A program made the translations under genes and the position numbers. A model generated the notes under the pieces. That model made no database searches. It saw nothing but the letters and a program-made list of their open reading frames with translations, and was not told the DNA's origin. A stretch of DNA of 64,000 nt from Planctomycetota bacterium (lineage in GTDB: Bacteria; Planctomycetota; UBA8742; UBA2392). Below are positions 18,001 to 25,558 of the stretch, one piece after another. Where the stretch lies: assembly GCA_020425605.1 (NCBI GenBank), contig JAGQRH010000014.1, positions 40,942 through 104,941 on the forward strand. The letters are read 5' to 3'. The stretch's first letter is position 1. Each line of letters begins with the position of its first letter.

Positions 18001-18297
18001 CTTGAACGGCACGACCTCGTTGTTCTCAGTGACATGCTCGATGTAGCTGACGAAGTAGTAGCCCTTGAAGATTCCGAGGTACAGCAGCCCGGCGCAGAAT
18101 GCCGTGAGGATCCACAAGGCATACTGGCCGCGTCGCGCGGCATGTGCGAGGCGCTCGTCTTTCACTATGACGGAGAGTGCGCTGAGCCCGAGCAGCACCA
18201 GTGTGAAGACCAGCCCCACCTGCAGCGCCGACTGTCCCGCCTTCATCCATTCGACGGCGGACTGGAACTGCTCGATGGTTTCGATTCTGGCAAGCAT
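15010..18297 (-). CDS. ccmF: Cytochrome c heme lyase CcmF with very large periplasmic loop
   Basis: 1,095 residues against the usual 630-700. The first 640 or so carry the CcmF helices and the WWD-type heme-handling signature (WGGYWAWDPVENASFIPWL), plus conserved HPPMLYCGF and FLVRSGVINSVHAF. After IYYSSLYENEGSV the protein has about 400 hydrophilic residues of helical, Glu-rich sequence, followed by one last transmembrane helix (LAGLGVIIIGTVLAFLPPF) and RRRR. In normal CcmF this last loop is about 100-150 residues. The enzyme ligates heme to apocytochrome c in the periplasm. Co-transcribed with ccmE (5 bases upstream) and ccmH. Confidence 0.9.
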   Translation of the reverse strand: MLARIETIEQFQSAVEWMKAGQSALQVGLVFTLVLLGLSALSVIVKDERLAHAARRGQYALWILTAFCAGLLYLGIFKGYYFVSYIEHVTENNEVVPFKISALWASQQGSLLFWCLILTSFCGAFAFSQRHNRTDRRLPYILAVLAIIQFFFFYILVNPFDVSAANRSSPFSLSWFWMIADPTVAKTTMAAATDPANGFKAPGDAWDLIHAFVTAGSGDWTMARAHAAITTSAADLPAGVQAALLDSVTDGGGMNPSLHNYWIAIHPPMLYCGFVGFTIPFAYAVGSLLSGEVSEGWLKPIRLWTMGAWGFLTVGIALGGLWAYEILGWGGYWAWDPVENASFIPWLTGTAFIHSVIVTERRGMLRFWSFMLIIITYCMTVIGTFLVRSGVINSVHAFGATGDVDTWFYGFILVVFMGSLLALIWRAPLLKSDRKLESVISREGSFLFNNLILLAIALATLLITIWPLITEKLYGKEGVVEFGQNAFVMFNMPLFLLVLVLMGVGPALAWRRNNGKQMRRAFLPPSVAGIVVGVINFAWLSGRDLFVATGGDAPLANFVRYLVQVTLWPICAFTLVCIFMEFVAGARARKRSTGENVAVAMARVTLSNRRRYGGYIVHLGILLVALGIYYSSLYENEGSVIAQPGGYSILEDKLSGDRYVVYFEEEERTANWNFLRDKFGQDEERAATYANMLRYVRQNPDLDANQIVEKVKADFAAQAGGELPEFFVQNALPKMIVAVQWGVQQRGNTNVYESFNSTLRIFPYQPPSDLDTKGYYEAHGRLQALLYGDARTDGNFDRRAMGLTVSRLFVTSAMRSELGFRDQFRSFRQMVKEATPEELLSITALDRFGFTADEGNIEPLRRATLQQMDEILAALDALAIEGIKLGTELLDVNKQLQEHITALPKDEFATLFALDASDNEAYAEGRFNALSELEQFHKLVEVATAERRTELVIELAARITDQDAREKLEAMRPLSLTGLTLARKDAEGATAQAIDDEREAILENAATVEPRMRIFYDKRTGAPRMAEPVKDPYYYRTLSKDMYFILQDAQPDGTANFRFFVKPQMSLGLAGLGVIIIGTVLAFLPPFRRRRPEVA

Positions 18298-18302
18298 CCG
18301 GT

Positions 18303-18737
18303 TTACGGGGCTGGATCGGCTTCGTTGGCTGTGGTCAGTTCTTTGCCCTCATAGCGCGAGGGACACTGGGTCTGCAGCACGGTCGCGATGAACGCGCCGC
18401 GCTTTGCATCAAAGCGGCCTTCCATGGTTACGTGCGCCGCTTTTTTCAAGTTGGCTGGGACGTCATCGCCTTCGTAGATCACCTGGATCACTGCCGGATT
18501 CTCCGGCGACTTGGCGCCCTCTGCCGGAATATCGATGCAGGTAAACTTCGTCGGCTTGAACTGGCTCTGAACGGAAATCACCTGCGCCTTCACTTTCACT
18601 CGCTCACCGCTGTAGCTTCCTGAAGTGAGATCGGGCACGGTACGATACTCAATGCCGCCCTCGAGCATCGCAAGCGTAACCGCGCCACCGACGGCCGCGG
18701 CGAACAAGATGACAACGATGATGACCTTGGCACTCAT
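18303..18737 (-). CDS. ccmE: Heme chaperone CcmE, Cys-type
   Basis: 144 residues from ATG 18737, preceded by GGAG. One N-terminal membrane anchor (IIVVILFAAAVGGAVTLAML) and an OB-fold domain. The heme-binding motif is CPSRY (C125-Y129) instead of the common HxxxY. The CxxxY form is known from deltaproteobacteria and archaea, where heme is bound through Cys; those systems are called I*. Unlike classic I* systems a CcmH-like gene is present. First gene of the ccm cluster. Confidence 0.85.
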   Translation of the reverse strand: MSAKVIIVVILFAAAVGGAVTLAMLEGGIEYRTVPDLTSGSYSGERVKVKAQVISVQSQFKPTKFTCIDIPAEGAKSPENPAVIQVIYEGDDVPANLKKAAHVTMEGRFDAKRGAFIATVLQTQCPSRYEGKELTTANEADPAP

Positions 18738-18875
18738 GCGGGCTCCAAACAAATCAGGGGCGCGTACGCCCCCTCAGAGTTTATAGCAGGTGCGTACGGG
18801 CTAACAAGCAAATGAAACGCACGGACTTGCCCGGGGATTCGCAGGAAACGGGCTGCGCAGGCGAATTCTGTGCCG

Positions 18876-19502
18876 CTAGTCCGGTTTCTCCCGATTGAGT
18901 GCATCCTGGAGCCTGCGTGTGAGTGCGCCGTCCCGCTGAAACGGGAAGTAGGGGAACACCAGGCGCCACTGGGTGCGCTCGGATTCCGGCGAGTCCTCGA
19001 CGAGGTAGGTGTTCGGCGAAGGATGCTCAGTGCGGACGAAGTATCGATCGCCGATCCAGAAACCCTTCGCCTGCTTTGCTGTCTCGGGTGCGTCATCGAG
19101 TTCCTGCTCAAAGAGGAAGTCCTCTTCGTCTCCATCCAGGCGCAGACGTACGCGCATTAACTCGGCTTCGGGTTCCGGCCAGACGAAGTCGGACGAGATC
19201 AGCGGGTCGGGTTTCTCGGCGCGGTATTTTGATGCTTCGACGATTGCTGCCGCGTCAACAAACTCGCCGACTTTCGGACGGATCTCTGACCATCCGACGC
19301 GAACAAGGTGCTCGCTGTACTCGCGCAACACCGGACGACCCAAAGTATGAAGAAAAAGTCCTGAGTCATCTTCACGGTATGCCTGCCGCATGACGTCGAT
19401 CGTTGTTTGCGGGTCAACAAGCTGTGGGCGAGTGGTGATTGTGCAGGCTGTTGCCACAAAGCCCGCGAACAGCAAGGAGATTGGGGTGAGTGCGTGTTTC
19501 AC
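18876..19502 (-). CDS. Putative lipoprotein of unknown function
   Basis: 208 residues. The N-terminus (MKHALTPISLLFAGFVATAC) is a signal peptide with a lipobox-like end and Cys20. The mature part is acidic, predicted alpha/beta, with an aromatic-rich C-terminal stretch (WRLVFPYFPFQ). No family recognised. The region just upstream holds two copies of the 12-bp palindrome TTGACGCGTCAA, the nearer one 20 bases before the start codon. Confidence 0.65.
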   Translation of the reverse strand: MKHALTPISLLFAGFVATACTITTRPQLVDPQTTIDVMRQAYREDDSGLFLHTLGRPVLREYSEHLVRVGWSEIRPKVGEFVDAAAIVEASKYRAEKPDPLISSDFVWPEPEAELMRVRLRLDGDEEDFLFEQELDDAPETAKQAKGFWIGDRYFVRTEHPSPNTYLVEDSPESERTQWRLVFPYFPFQRDGALTRRLQDALNREKPD

Positions 19503-19521
19503 CGGTGGAGTCCTCGTGTTG

Positions 19522-19533
19522 TTGACGCGTCAA
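19522..19533. repeat. Palindrome TTGACGCGTCAA, copy 1
   Basis: Perfect 12-bp palindrome in the intergenic space between the lipoprotein gene (minus) and the lysine-repeat gene (plus), 20 bases from the lipoprotein start. An identical copy lies 45 bases away at 19567 and another at 39219. Likely an operator or protein-binding site. Confidence 0.55.
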
Positions 19534-19566
19534 GTATTGGCGAGTGCGCCGAATTATCCGGACGTA

Positions 19567-19578
19567 TTGACGCGTCAA
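19567..19578. repeat. Palindrome TTGACGCGTCAA, copy 2
   Basis: Identical to copy 1. The start-to-start distance of 45 bp is about four helical turns, which would place both sites on nearly the same DNA face. It lies about 100 bases upstream of the lysine-repeat gene. Confidence 0.55.
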
Positions 19579-19679
19579 GCATCGACGTCCAGCGCGTTAT
19601 TTTTCTTTGACGCCCCATGATGCACAGGATACTTTTCATTGATCGAGTGTGTGCGATATGAAAGTCCAAGGAGGGGAGC

Positions 19680-19880
19680 ATGGCAGGTACCGCGAAGAAG
19701 AAGACCGCTAAGAAGAAGCCGGCCGCCAAGAAGAAGCCGGCCGCGAAGAAAAAGCCGGCAGCGAAGAAGAAGCCCGCTGCCAAGAAGAAGCCGGCCGCGA
19801 AGAAGAAGCCGGCCGCCAAGAAGAAGCCGGCAGCGAAGAAGAAGCCGACCGCCAAGAAGAAGTCCGCCAAGAAGAAGTAA
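19680..19880 (+). CDS. Lysine-rich AAKKKP-repeat protein (histone H1/Hc1-like tail)
   Basis: 66 residues made almost only of Ala, Lys and Pro: MAGTAKKKTAKKKP followed by eight units of the AAKKKP type and a basic end. A strong ribosome site (AAGGAGGGG) precedes the ATG, so it is translated despite low complexity. Such tails occur in bacterial histone-H1-like and Hc1 proteins, which bind DNA through charge and compact the nucleoid. Here the tail forms the whole protein. The repeats are encoded by near-identical 18-base units and may vary in number between strains. Confidence 0.75.
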   Translation: MAGTAKKKTAKKKPAAKKKPAAKKKPAAKKKPAAKKKPAAKKKPAAKKKPAAKKKPTAKKKSAKKK

Positions 19881-19966
19881 CAAGCAGTCTCAGCCAGACC
19901 GCAGCAAAGATTCAAACCGTGCCGGGCAACGTTACCCGGCAACCAAAACACTCAGCACACTCTCGA

Positions 19967-20007
19967 GAGCCTCACTGTCCGCCAACAGTGAGGCTCATTT
20001 CTTTTTT
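19967..20007 (+). terminator. Rho-independent terminator
   Basis: GAGCCTCACTGT (19967-19978) and ACAGTGAGGCTC (19985-19996) form a perfect 12-bp stem with loop CCGCCA, then ATTTCTTTTTT. Ends the lysine-repeat transcript. Confidence 0.9.
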
Positions 20008-20014
20008 CAAATGC

Positions 20015-20040
20015 AAACAGGCGCCATTCGGCGCCTGTTT
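20015..20040 (-). terminator. Terminator of the rpsF-rplI operon
   Basis: AAACAGGCGCC (20015-20025) pairs perfectly with GGCGCCTGTTT (20030-20040), 11 bp, loop ATTC. It lies 17 bases past the rplI stop; on the minus strand the stem ends in a T-rich stretch. Confidence 0.75.
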
Positions 20041-20057
20041 GTGTGCAAACGAAGGGA

Positions 20058-20510
20058 CTATTCCTGGGACGCGACGATCCAAACGCGGCTCTGCACCTCG
20101 ACGTCGTCATGCAGGCGGATGTTGAAGCTGTAGGTTCCCAGCTCGCGGATGTGGTCCGACTCCAGCTCAATCTGTCCGGGCTTTACCGTGATACCTTCTT
20201 CCTTGAAGGCATCCGCGATTACCTTTGGCGTGACGCTGCCGAACAGATGGCCTTCGGGGCTTGCACGCATCGGCACGGTGAGCTGCACCTTGCCAATCGC
20301 GTCCGATACCTCGGCGGCCGTTTCCTTTTCCTTGATCTGGCGTGCCTCGTATGCGCGCTTTTCACCGGCAAGCCGGCGCAAGTTCTCGTCGCTGGCGGGC
20401 AGCGCCAGGTTCTTCGGCAGCAGGTAGTTGCGGGCGTATCCGTCGGTTACGTCAACGATCTCGCCGCGCTTGCCTACCCCGCGAATGCTTTCTCTCAAGA
20501 GCAATTTCAT
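20058..20510 (-). CDS. rplI: 50S ribosomal protein L9
   Basis: 150 residues, normal length. N-terminal domain MKLLLRESIRGVGKRGEIVDVTDGYARNYLLP is diagnostic (the GYARNYLLP loop contacts 23S rRNA), followed by the long helix and the C-terminal domain (GHLFGSVTPKVIADAF). Last gene of the unit rplY-rpsF-ssb-rpsR-rplI. Confidence 0.97.
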   Translation of the reverse strand: MKLLLRESIRGVGKRGEIVDVTDGYARNYLLPKNLALPASDENLRRLAGEKRAYEARQIKEKETAAEVSDAIGKVQLTVPMRASPEGHLFGSVTPKVIADAFKEEGITVKPGQIELESDHIRELGTYSFNIRLHDDVEVQSRVWIVASQE

Positions 20511-20571
20511 GATAGTTCCTCTGTGTCAGGCCGACTTCTTGCCGCCCATGCGGGCGATGCAGGTGTCGCGC

Positions 20572-20847
20572 CTACTTGTTCACGAACGGCAGCAGGGCCA
20601 TGAAGCGTGCCAGCTTCACTGCGTCACGCACCATTGCCTGTTCCTTGTGGCTGGTGCCGGTACGCTTGCGGGGCAGGATCTTGCCTACACCGCTGACGAA
20701 GCGAGACAACGTGTCGACGTCCTTGTAGTCAAGGAAGTCGCGCTGGTCTTTGCTGAGCTTGTTCTGCACGGGCAGCAGGTTGCGCGTGCCCTTCTTCTTG
20801 TTCTTCTTCTTCTTCAGCTTGGTCTTGTTGATGCGGATGTTGCCCAT
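20572..20847 (-). CDS. rpsR: 30S ribosomal protein S18
   Basis: 91 residues. Very basic N-terminus ([13 protein letters not shown]), then the S18 core: [33 protein letters not shown] and [17 protein letters not shown]18 pairs with S6 on the 30S platform; its gene lies between ssb and rplI in the classic order. Confidence 0.96.
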   Translation of the reverse strand: MGNIRINKTKLKKKKNKKKGTRNLLPVQNKLSKDQRDFLDYKDVDTLSRFVSGVGKILPRKRTGTSHKEQAMVRDAVKLARFMALLPFVNK

Positions 20848-20883
20848 TTCGATTCCTTTCGCGGGTCATCGCCCGCGGCTTGA

Positions 20884-21381
20884 TTAGTCCAGGGTGACGT
20901 CGTCGCCGACGTCTTCGTCGTAGCTGCTGTCATCATCGCGGCGCGGCGGCTCGGACAGATCGTCGTCGCCGGAGTCCGCATTGTCGTCGTGAATCGTGTT
21001 GCCACCCTTTTCGACGATCCGGATGTGACGGCCGGAAGCACTGCGCTCGACTTCACGGCGAATGAACTGCACGCTGTACGCAACAACCCGGATGCGCGAG
21101 CGACGTTGGCCGTCGGCGGTGGTCCAGGTGTCCTGCTCAAGGCGACCTTCGACAAACACGGGCGAGCCCTTCTTCAGGTACTCGGCGCAGCTTTCCGCCA
21201 GCTTTCGCCAGCTCACTACGTCGATGAAGCAGGTCCGGTCGTGTTTCTCGCCGCTGCTGGTGGTGTAGCTGTCGCTCACCGCCAGGCGGAACTCCGTGAC
21301 CGCGGTGCCCGACGGCGTATGCCGCAGGTCCGGGTCGCGGGCCAGGTTGCCCACCAGGAAGACTTTGTTCAGCGTAATCAT
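20884..21381 (-). CDS. ssb: Single-stranded DNA-binding protein
   Basis: 165 residues. N-terminal OB fold (LNKVFLVGNLARDPDLRHTP, FIDVVSWRKLAESC, KGSPVFVEGRLEQDTW). The acidic C-terminal tail is Asp-rich but ends in DDVTLD rather than the common DDDIPF tip that recruits SSB partners. Located between rpsF and rpsR as in many bacteria. Confidence 0.96.
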   Translation of the reverse strand: MITLNKVFLVGNLARDPDLRHTPSGTAVTEFRLAVSDSYTTSSGEKHDRTCFIDVVSWRKLAESCAEYLKKGSPVFVEGRLEQDTWTTADGQRRSRIRVVAYSVQFIRREVERSASGRHIRIVEKGGNTIHDDNADSGDDDLSEPPRRDDDSSYDEDVGDDVTLD

Positions 21382-21417
21382 TTCGCAGTCCGTTCGTCTC
21401 GAGTCAGGCCGTTTGCG

Positions 21418-21831
21418 CTAGCTTACCGATGCCGGTTTTTTCACTTCGGCATCGTCGGTCGACTTGTCGCTTTCGGTCTCGCGACGGGCCGGCTTGGCGT
21501 CGTAGCGCTTGAACCACCGCTCGATCGGAACGCCTTCGCGATTCGTGAACAGGTAGCGCAGGATGCGCTCCGTCAGGCGGCACTCCAGCTCGATTTCCGC
21601 AAGCTTCAGCGTGTCGGACCGGAAGGCGGTCAGGATGTAGGCGCCGCGCTTGTTCTTGCGAACTTCGTATGCAAGACGCTGCTCGGCCCACAGCTCGGCG
21701 CGAATGATGGTCGCGCCGTGCTTTTCCAGCACACTCTTGCACAGCTCGACTGCTCCTTCCGGGTCCTTGTTGGCAAACCCGGGGTCCACGAGGAACAGGC
21801 CCTCATAGGTCCTCTTTTGCTGCTCAGACAT
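21418..21831 (-). CDS. rpsF: 30S ribosomal protein S6
   Basis: 137 residues. S6 core: RTYEGLFLVDPGF, LWAEQRLAYEVRKNKRGAYILTAF, ECRLTERILRYLFTNRE. A charged C-terminal tail (RRETESDKSTDDAEVKK) extends beyond the core; such tails are the targets of RimK-type glutamate ligases, and a RimK homologue is encoded at 48134-49315. First of the rpsF-ssb-rpsR-rplI block. Confidence 0.95.
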   Translation of the reverse strand: MSEQQKRTYEGLFLVDPGFANKDPEGAVELCKSVLEKHGATIIRAELWAEQRLAYEVRKNKRGAYILTAFRSDTLKLAEIELECRLTERILRYLFTNREGVPIERWFKRYDAKPARRETESDKSTDDAEVKKPASVS

Positions 21832-21936
21832 GACTTCTCCTGCCCCAGTTCAAGTGAATCCCTCCCGGTCTTTGCGCCCGAAGCCGCCGGGGTGCCGGCT
21901 TCGGGGAGGGGTGTGACGACGCAAAAGCTCGCGCCG

Positions 21937-22599
21937 CTACTTCTTCTTGGGTTCTTCTTTCTTGGCCGCCGGTGGTGCACCCTTGGCGGACGGCACTGTG
22001 GCCGCAGTAACGGCCGTGGCGCCTGCCGCGACACCAGTCGTCGACTCTTCCGAGCGACGGGCCTGGGCGCACTTAACGACATGGATCTCGCCGCTTGCGG
22101 TCAGTTCCGCGCCTTCCGGCAGTTGGAGGTCCTTGTAGCGAATGCTGTCGCCGACTTCGAGGTGGGTTACCTCGACTTCGATATACTTGGGGATGGCGCT
22201 CGCCGGGCAAAGGATGGGAACTTCGCCGTGCAGAACCTCAAGCAGGCCGCCGTGGGCCGCGCCGCGCGGTGTGCCGAGGAAGTGGACCGGCATGTTCAGT
22301 CTAACCTTGTCGGCCAGGTCGATGCGGATGAAGTCGATGTGGTGCAGCGCGTCGCCAAGGTGGTCGCGCTGAAGCCCACGCACGAGCGCCGGCTGCTTGG
22401 CATCACCAAAGTCGAGCTCGACCACGTGGTATGCCTCGCGGATGAGCTTCTCGACGTCGCGGTAGCTGAATGAAAGGTTGATGTTGTCGTCGCCGCGGCC
22501 GTACAGGACGCCGGGGAGACCACCGTTCGCGCGCAGTTTGCGCATGGCCTTCGTGCCGCTGATGGCGCGACGCTCGGCCTTCAATGCCGGGATCTGCAT
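21937..22599 (-). CDS. rplY: 50S ribosomal protein L25/general stress protein Ctc
   Basis: 220 residues, the two-domain Ctc form. N-terminal 5S rRNA-binding domain (KLRANGGLPGVLYGRG), then the TL5-type C-terminal domain (VPILCPASAIPKYIEVEVTHLEVGDSIRYKDL) and a low-complexity tail ending in KKEEPKKK. Directly upstream of rpsF, downstream of the C25 peptidase gene. Confidence 0.93.
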   Translation of the reverse strand: MQIPALKAERRAISGTKAMRKLRANGGLPGVLYGRGDDNINLSFSYRDVEKLIREAYHVVELDFGDAKQPALVRGLQRDHLGDALHHIDFIRIDLADKVRLNMPVHFLGTPRGAAHGGLLEVLHGEVPILCPASAIPKYIEVEVTHLEVGDSIRYKDLQLPEGAELTASGEIHVVKCAQARRSEESTTGVAAGATAVTAATVPSAKGAPPAAKKEEPKKK

Positions 22600-22677
22600 G
22601 TCTTCCTCAGTATTGGACCCCGATGCCTGCGTACCGCACCGTGCGGCGTGGCCTGCCTCGGGTTCTTTCCCAAAGGG

Positions 22678-24459
22678 CTACTTACTTACATTCAATTTTA
22701 CGGCTGCAAAGCCGCAGCGCTCCCCTTTCGAGTCGCGGGCGAACACTTTGAGAATGTAGTCACCAGGTTCAAGGGGGGAGTCGAGCTTTCCCTTGAAGAA
22801 ATACTGCCACGTCTTCGTCTTACTGCCATCCTCGAGGGTCGTTTCTGTGCTGGCTTTGCCGTCCGGCTTGGCTTTCAGGGCTGCCAAGTGCTTGTCGTTG
22901 CTGTTCGCATGGTTCTGGGCGACGATCTTCTCGGCGGCCTCCCTCTTCTTTCCGTCGGCTCCGGTCAACGCGGCCTTGTCAAACTCCTTCACCTCGTGTG
23001 CCAGCGTGGCGCGTGTGCATTCCACCCAGATCTCAGCGTCCAGCTCACCAATGTCTTCCGTCGAGTCGATGATGACACTGAGCTCGCTGTCGGCCTTGAT
23101 CGGCTCGCCGCCGGCACCCAGCCGCATGCTGAGCTTGAGCTTCGGATACTGTATGCGCAGGCCCGGGTCGCCGGTCAGGTTGTAGAGGCTCTGGTGGCTC
23201 TGGTTCAGCTCGATGCGCTCTTTCTCGGGGATGATGAACATGGCCATCATGTCGAGGCGCTTTCGGTCCGGGTCGGTGGCGAGGACCAGCTCGCGCTTGG
23301 CGTCCATGAAGGCCTGGCCAAGGGTGGGGGCGTAGTTGTCGGTCAGCTCGTGCACCATTGCCTTCTCCAGCAGCGTGTTGCTGTAGGGGTGGCTGTCGCG
23401 GCTGCTGGCGATGACCGCGACCGGGGCCTTTTCGGTGAAGCAGATCTTCTCGGCCAGGCAGCCTTGTGGATGGTCGAGGTGGCCGGTTTCGCAGGCGATG
23501 ATCATCATGACCGGCAGCTTGCCGCCTTCGATGTTGAACTTGCTGACGTCGTCGCTGGTCAGGATCGGGTAGCGCTTGTTCTTGCCGTCGACTTCGACGT
23601 ACATGTCGTCGAGGCGGTCGTGCGCGCCGTGGCCGAGATAGCACAGCAGCAGCGCGCCGGCGTTGGCCTCTTCGATGACCTTGTCGCTGAACTGCGTCGG
23701 CACGTAAGCGTAGGGGCTGTTGATGTTGGCGTACGTCATGCGCACGTTGTGCGCCTGCGACAGCGACTCGGCGAACTGGATGAAAAGCTTCTCCAGCATA
23801 CCGTCGATCACCGCTCCGAAGTGGCCCTCGCCCGCAAAGAACGTCAGGTTGCGCAGCCACTCACCCTGCTTGGCCGCTTCGTAGGCTTTCACTTTTGCCA
23901 GCGCCAGCCTGGCTTCGTCTACGGTGCGGGCCGGGATGCGTCCCACCGCGATGTCCGGCAGCCCGTCGTCGTCCTGCACCAGGTCCGCGTAGAAGTTGTC
24001 CGTCGGCACGCGCTCGCGGCGTGAGACGGTGGGGTTCGAGTCCATCTGGCGCGTCAGCATCCAGGGAATCTCGGTCTTCGCGTCGTAGTCGGTGGAGCTG
24101 TTGTTGGGGCAGTCGCCGAGCAGCAGCACCTGGAAGCCTTCGCGAATCTCGTCGCCCCCCGCGGTCTCCAGGATAGCGTTCTTGATCTCGGTAAGACCTG
24201 GCAGGTCCATGTCTTCAGGGTGGGTGATCGAGCTCATGGGCATCACCTTGGTAACGCGTCCGTTGTCGGCGCGGTACTTTGCCCAGTCATCCGCTACCTG
24301 CTTCAGCCCGTCTGCGCAAATGATGAGGTAGTCAACGGCCTTGGCTTCTTGGGCCGTAGTGTCCTTGGTCGGCGTGGAGTCCTGCGCGGCCGGGTTCGGC
24401 GCGGCAACGAAAAGGCACGCAACGGCAAGCGCCGTGGCGATCAGCGGGAACTTCTTCAT
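22678..24459 (-). CDS. Secreted gingipain-like cysteine peptidase (family C25)
   Basis: 593 residues from ATG 24459 (AGGAG 8 bases upstream). Signal peptide MKKFPLIATALAVACLFVAA. The C25 caspase-like fold is visible: VLLLGDCPN, LPDIAVGRIPARTVDEA, catalytic His in LLCYLGHGAHD and catalytic Cys in MMIIACETGHLD, then VAVIASSRDSHPYSN. A C-terminal beta domain (about 450-590, FARDSKGERCGFAAVKLN) resembles an Ig-like domain without the Por sorting signal. C25 peptidases cleave after Arg or Lys, but specificity cannot be read here. It stands between prs and rplY on the same strand. Confidence 0.85.
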   Translation of the reverse strand: MKKFPLIATALAVACLFVAAPNPAAQDSTPTKDTTAQEAKAVDYLIICADGLKQVADDWAKYRADNGRVTKVMPMSSITHPEDMDLPGLTEIKNAILETAGGDEIREGFQVLLLGDCPNNSSTDYDAKTEIPWMLTRQMDSNPTVSRRERVPTDNFYADLVQDDDGLPDIAVGRIPARTVDEARLALAKVKAYEAAKQGEWLRNLTFFAGEGHFGAVIDGMLEKLFIQFAESLSQAHNVRMTYANINSPYAYVPTQFSDKVIEEANAGALLLCYLGHGAHDRLDDMYVEVDGKNKRYPILTSDDVSKFNIEGGKLPVMMIIACETGHLDHPQGCLAEKICFTEKAPVAVIASSRDSHPYSNTLLEKAMVHELTDNYAPTLGQAFMDAKRELVLATDPDRKRLDMMAMFIIPEKERIELNQSHQSLYNLTGDPGLRIQYPKLKLSMRLGAGGEPIKADSELSVIIDSTEDIGELDAEIWVECTRATLAHEVKEFDKAALTGADGKKREAAEKIVAQNHANSNDKHLAALKAKPDGKASTETTLEDGSKTKTWQYFFKGKLDSPLEPGDYILKVFARDSKGERCGFAAVKLNVSK

Positions 24460-24541
24460 GTGACTGCTCCTGGGCCCCAATTCTGTTCCTAGTGAGTCTG
24501 TGACCAGAATCCTCACGATAGGATGGCATTTCCCGATGACA

Positions 24542-24564
24542 AACCCCGGCGGAAGGCCGGGGTT
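24542..24564 (-). terminator. Terminator after prs
   Basis: AACCCCGGC (24542-24550) pairs with GCCGGGGTT (24556-24564), 9 bp, loop GGAAG, just past the prs stop. Confidence 0.8.
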
Positions 24565-24590
24565 GCCAGAGTTTGGGCCGGTGGCGGCTG

Positions 24591-25544
24591 CTATCCCTTG
24601 AAAAGCAGGCTGACAGACTCGTTGAAGTGGATGTTGCGAATGGCCGTGGCCAGCAGCTTGCTCACGCTGAGTACTTTCAGCGTGCCGAACTCCTTTCCTT
24701 CAATCGGCACAGTATCCGTGACGATGCACTCCTTGATCGGGGCGTTCTTCAGGCGCTCGACTGCGGGCCCGCAGAACAGGGCGTGCGTGCATGCGACGTA
24801 GACTTCCTTTGCACCGAACTTGAGACACGCTTTGGCGGCGTCGACGATACTGCCGCCGGTAGCGATCATGTCGTCAATCAGCACGCAGACCTGGCCATCC
24901 ACGTTGCCGATCATGTCCATTACCTCGGTCTCTTCGCCGGAGACACGACGCTTGTCGACGATGGCCAGGCCGGCATTCAGCCGCTTGGCATAGCCGCGGG
25001 CGACTTTGCTTCGGCCGACATCGGGCGACACGATCGTCATGTTCTTGATGCCGTGGTTGGTCTTCAGGTTCTCGAAGTACTCATTGATGACCGGTGCCGC
25101 GTACAGGTGGTCCACCGGGATATCGAAAAAGCCCTGAATCTGTGCGGCGTGCAGGTCCATCGTGAGCACGCGGTCAAAGCCGGCGCTGACCATGCAGTTT
25201 GCAACCATCTTTGCGCTGATCGGCACTCGGCCTTCGTCTTTGCGGTCCTTGCGAGCGTATCCGTAATAGGGGACCACTGCGGTTATGCGCTCGGCACTTG
25301 CGCGGCGGGCAGCGTCGGCGAACAGCAGGCATTCCATCAGGTTGTCGTTTACCGGCGGGCTGGTGGACTGGATGAAGAAAGTGTCCACGCCGCGGATGTC
25401 TTCCTCGATCTTTACGTCGATCTCGCCGTCGGGGAATTTCTCTATGCGCGCGTGGCCGAGCGGCACCTCAAGAATGCTGCAGATCGACTCCGCGAGCTTT
25501 CGGTTGCTGTTGCCGGCGAAAATTTTCAGTCCCTTGGTCCGCAT
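24591..25544 (-). CDS. prs: Ribose-phosphate pyrophosphokinase
   Basis: 317 residues, standard length. Motifs in order: FAGNSNRKLAESI, FPDGEIDVKIEEDIRG, VVPYYGYARKDRKDEGR (ATP flexible-loop region), DLHAAQIQGFFDIPVDHL, IVSPDVGRSKVARGYAKRL and the PRPP loop VLIDDMIATGGSI. Makes PRPP from ribose-5-phosphate and ATP for nucleotide, His and Trp synthesis. Fourteen bases downstream of glmU, as in many bacteria. Confidence 0.97.
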   Translation of the reverse strand: MRTKGLKIFAGNSNRKLAESICSILEVPLGHARIEKFPDGEIDVKIEEDIRGVDTFFIQSTSPPVNDNLMECLLFADAARRASAERITAVVPYYGYARKDRKDEGRVPISAKMVANCMVSAGFDRVLTMDLHAAQIQGFFDIPVDHLYAAPVINEYFENLKTNHGIKNMTIVSPDVGRSKVARGYAKRLNAGLAIVDKRRVSGEETEVMDMIGNVDGQVCVLIDDMIATGGSIVDAAKACLKFGAKEVYVACTHALFCGPAVERLKNAPIKECIVTDTVPIEGKEFGTLKVLSVSKLLATAIRNIHFNESVSLLFKG

Positions 25545-25558
25545 GCGGTGATCCTTGG

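Noticed and set aside
19690..19870. Tandem AAGAAGAAGCCGGCC repeats as a possible CRISPR or satellite
   Set aside because: They are in-frame codon repeats of one protein, without unique spacers.
19499..19951. Hydrophobic Leu/Phe/Ala repeat frame opposite the AAKKKP gene
   Set aside because: Pure reflection of the repeat; the plus strand has AAGGAGGGG and an ATG in proper register.
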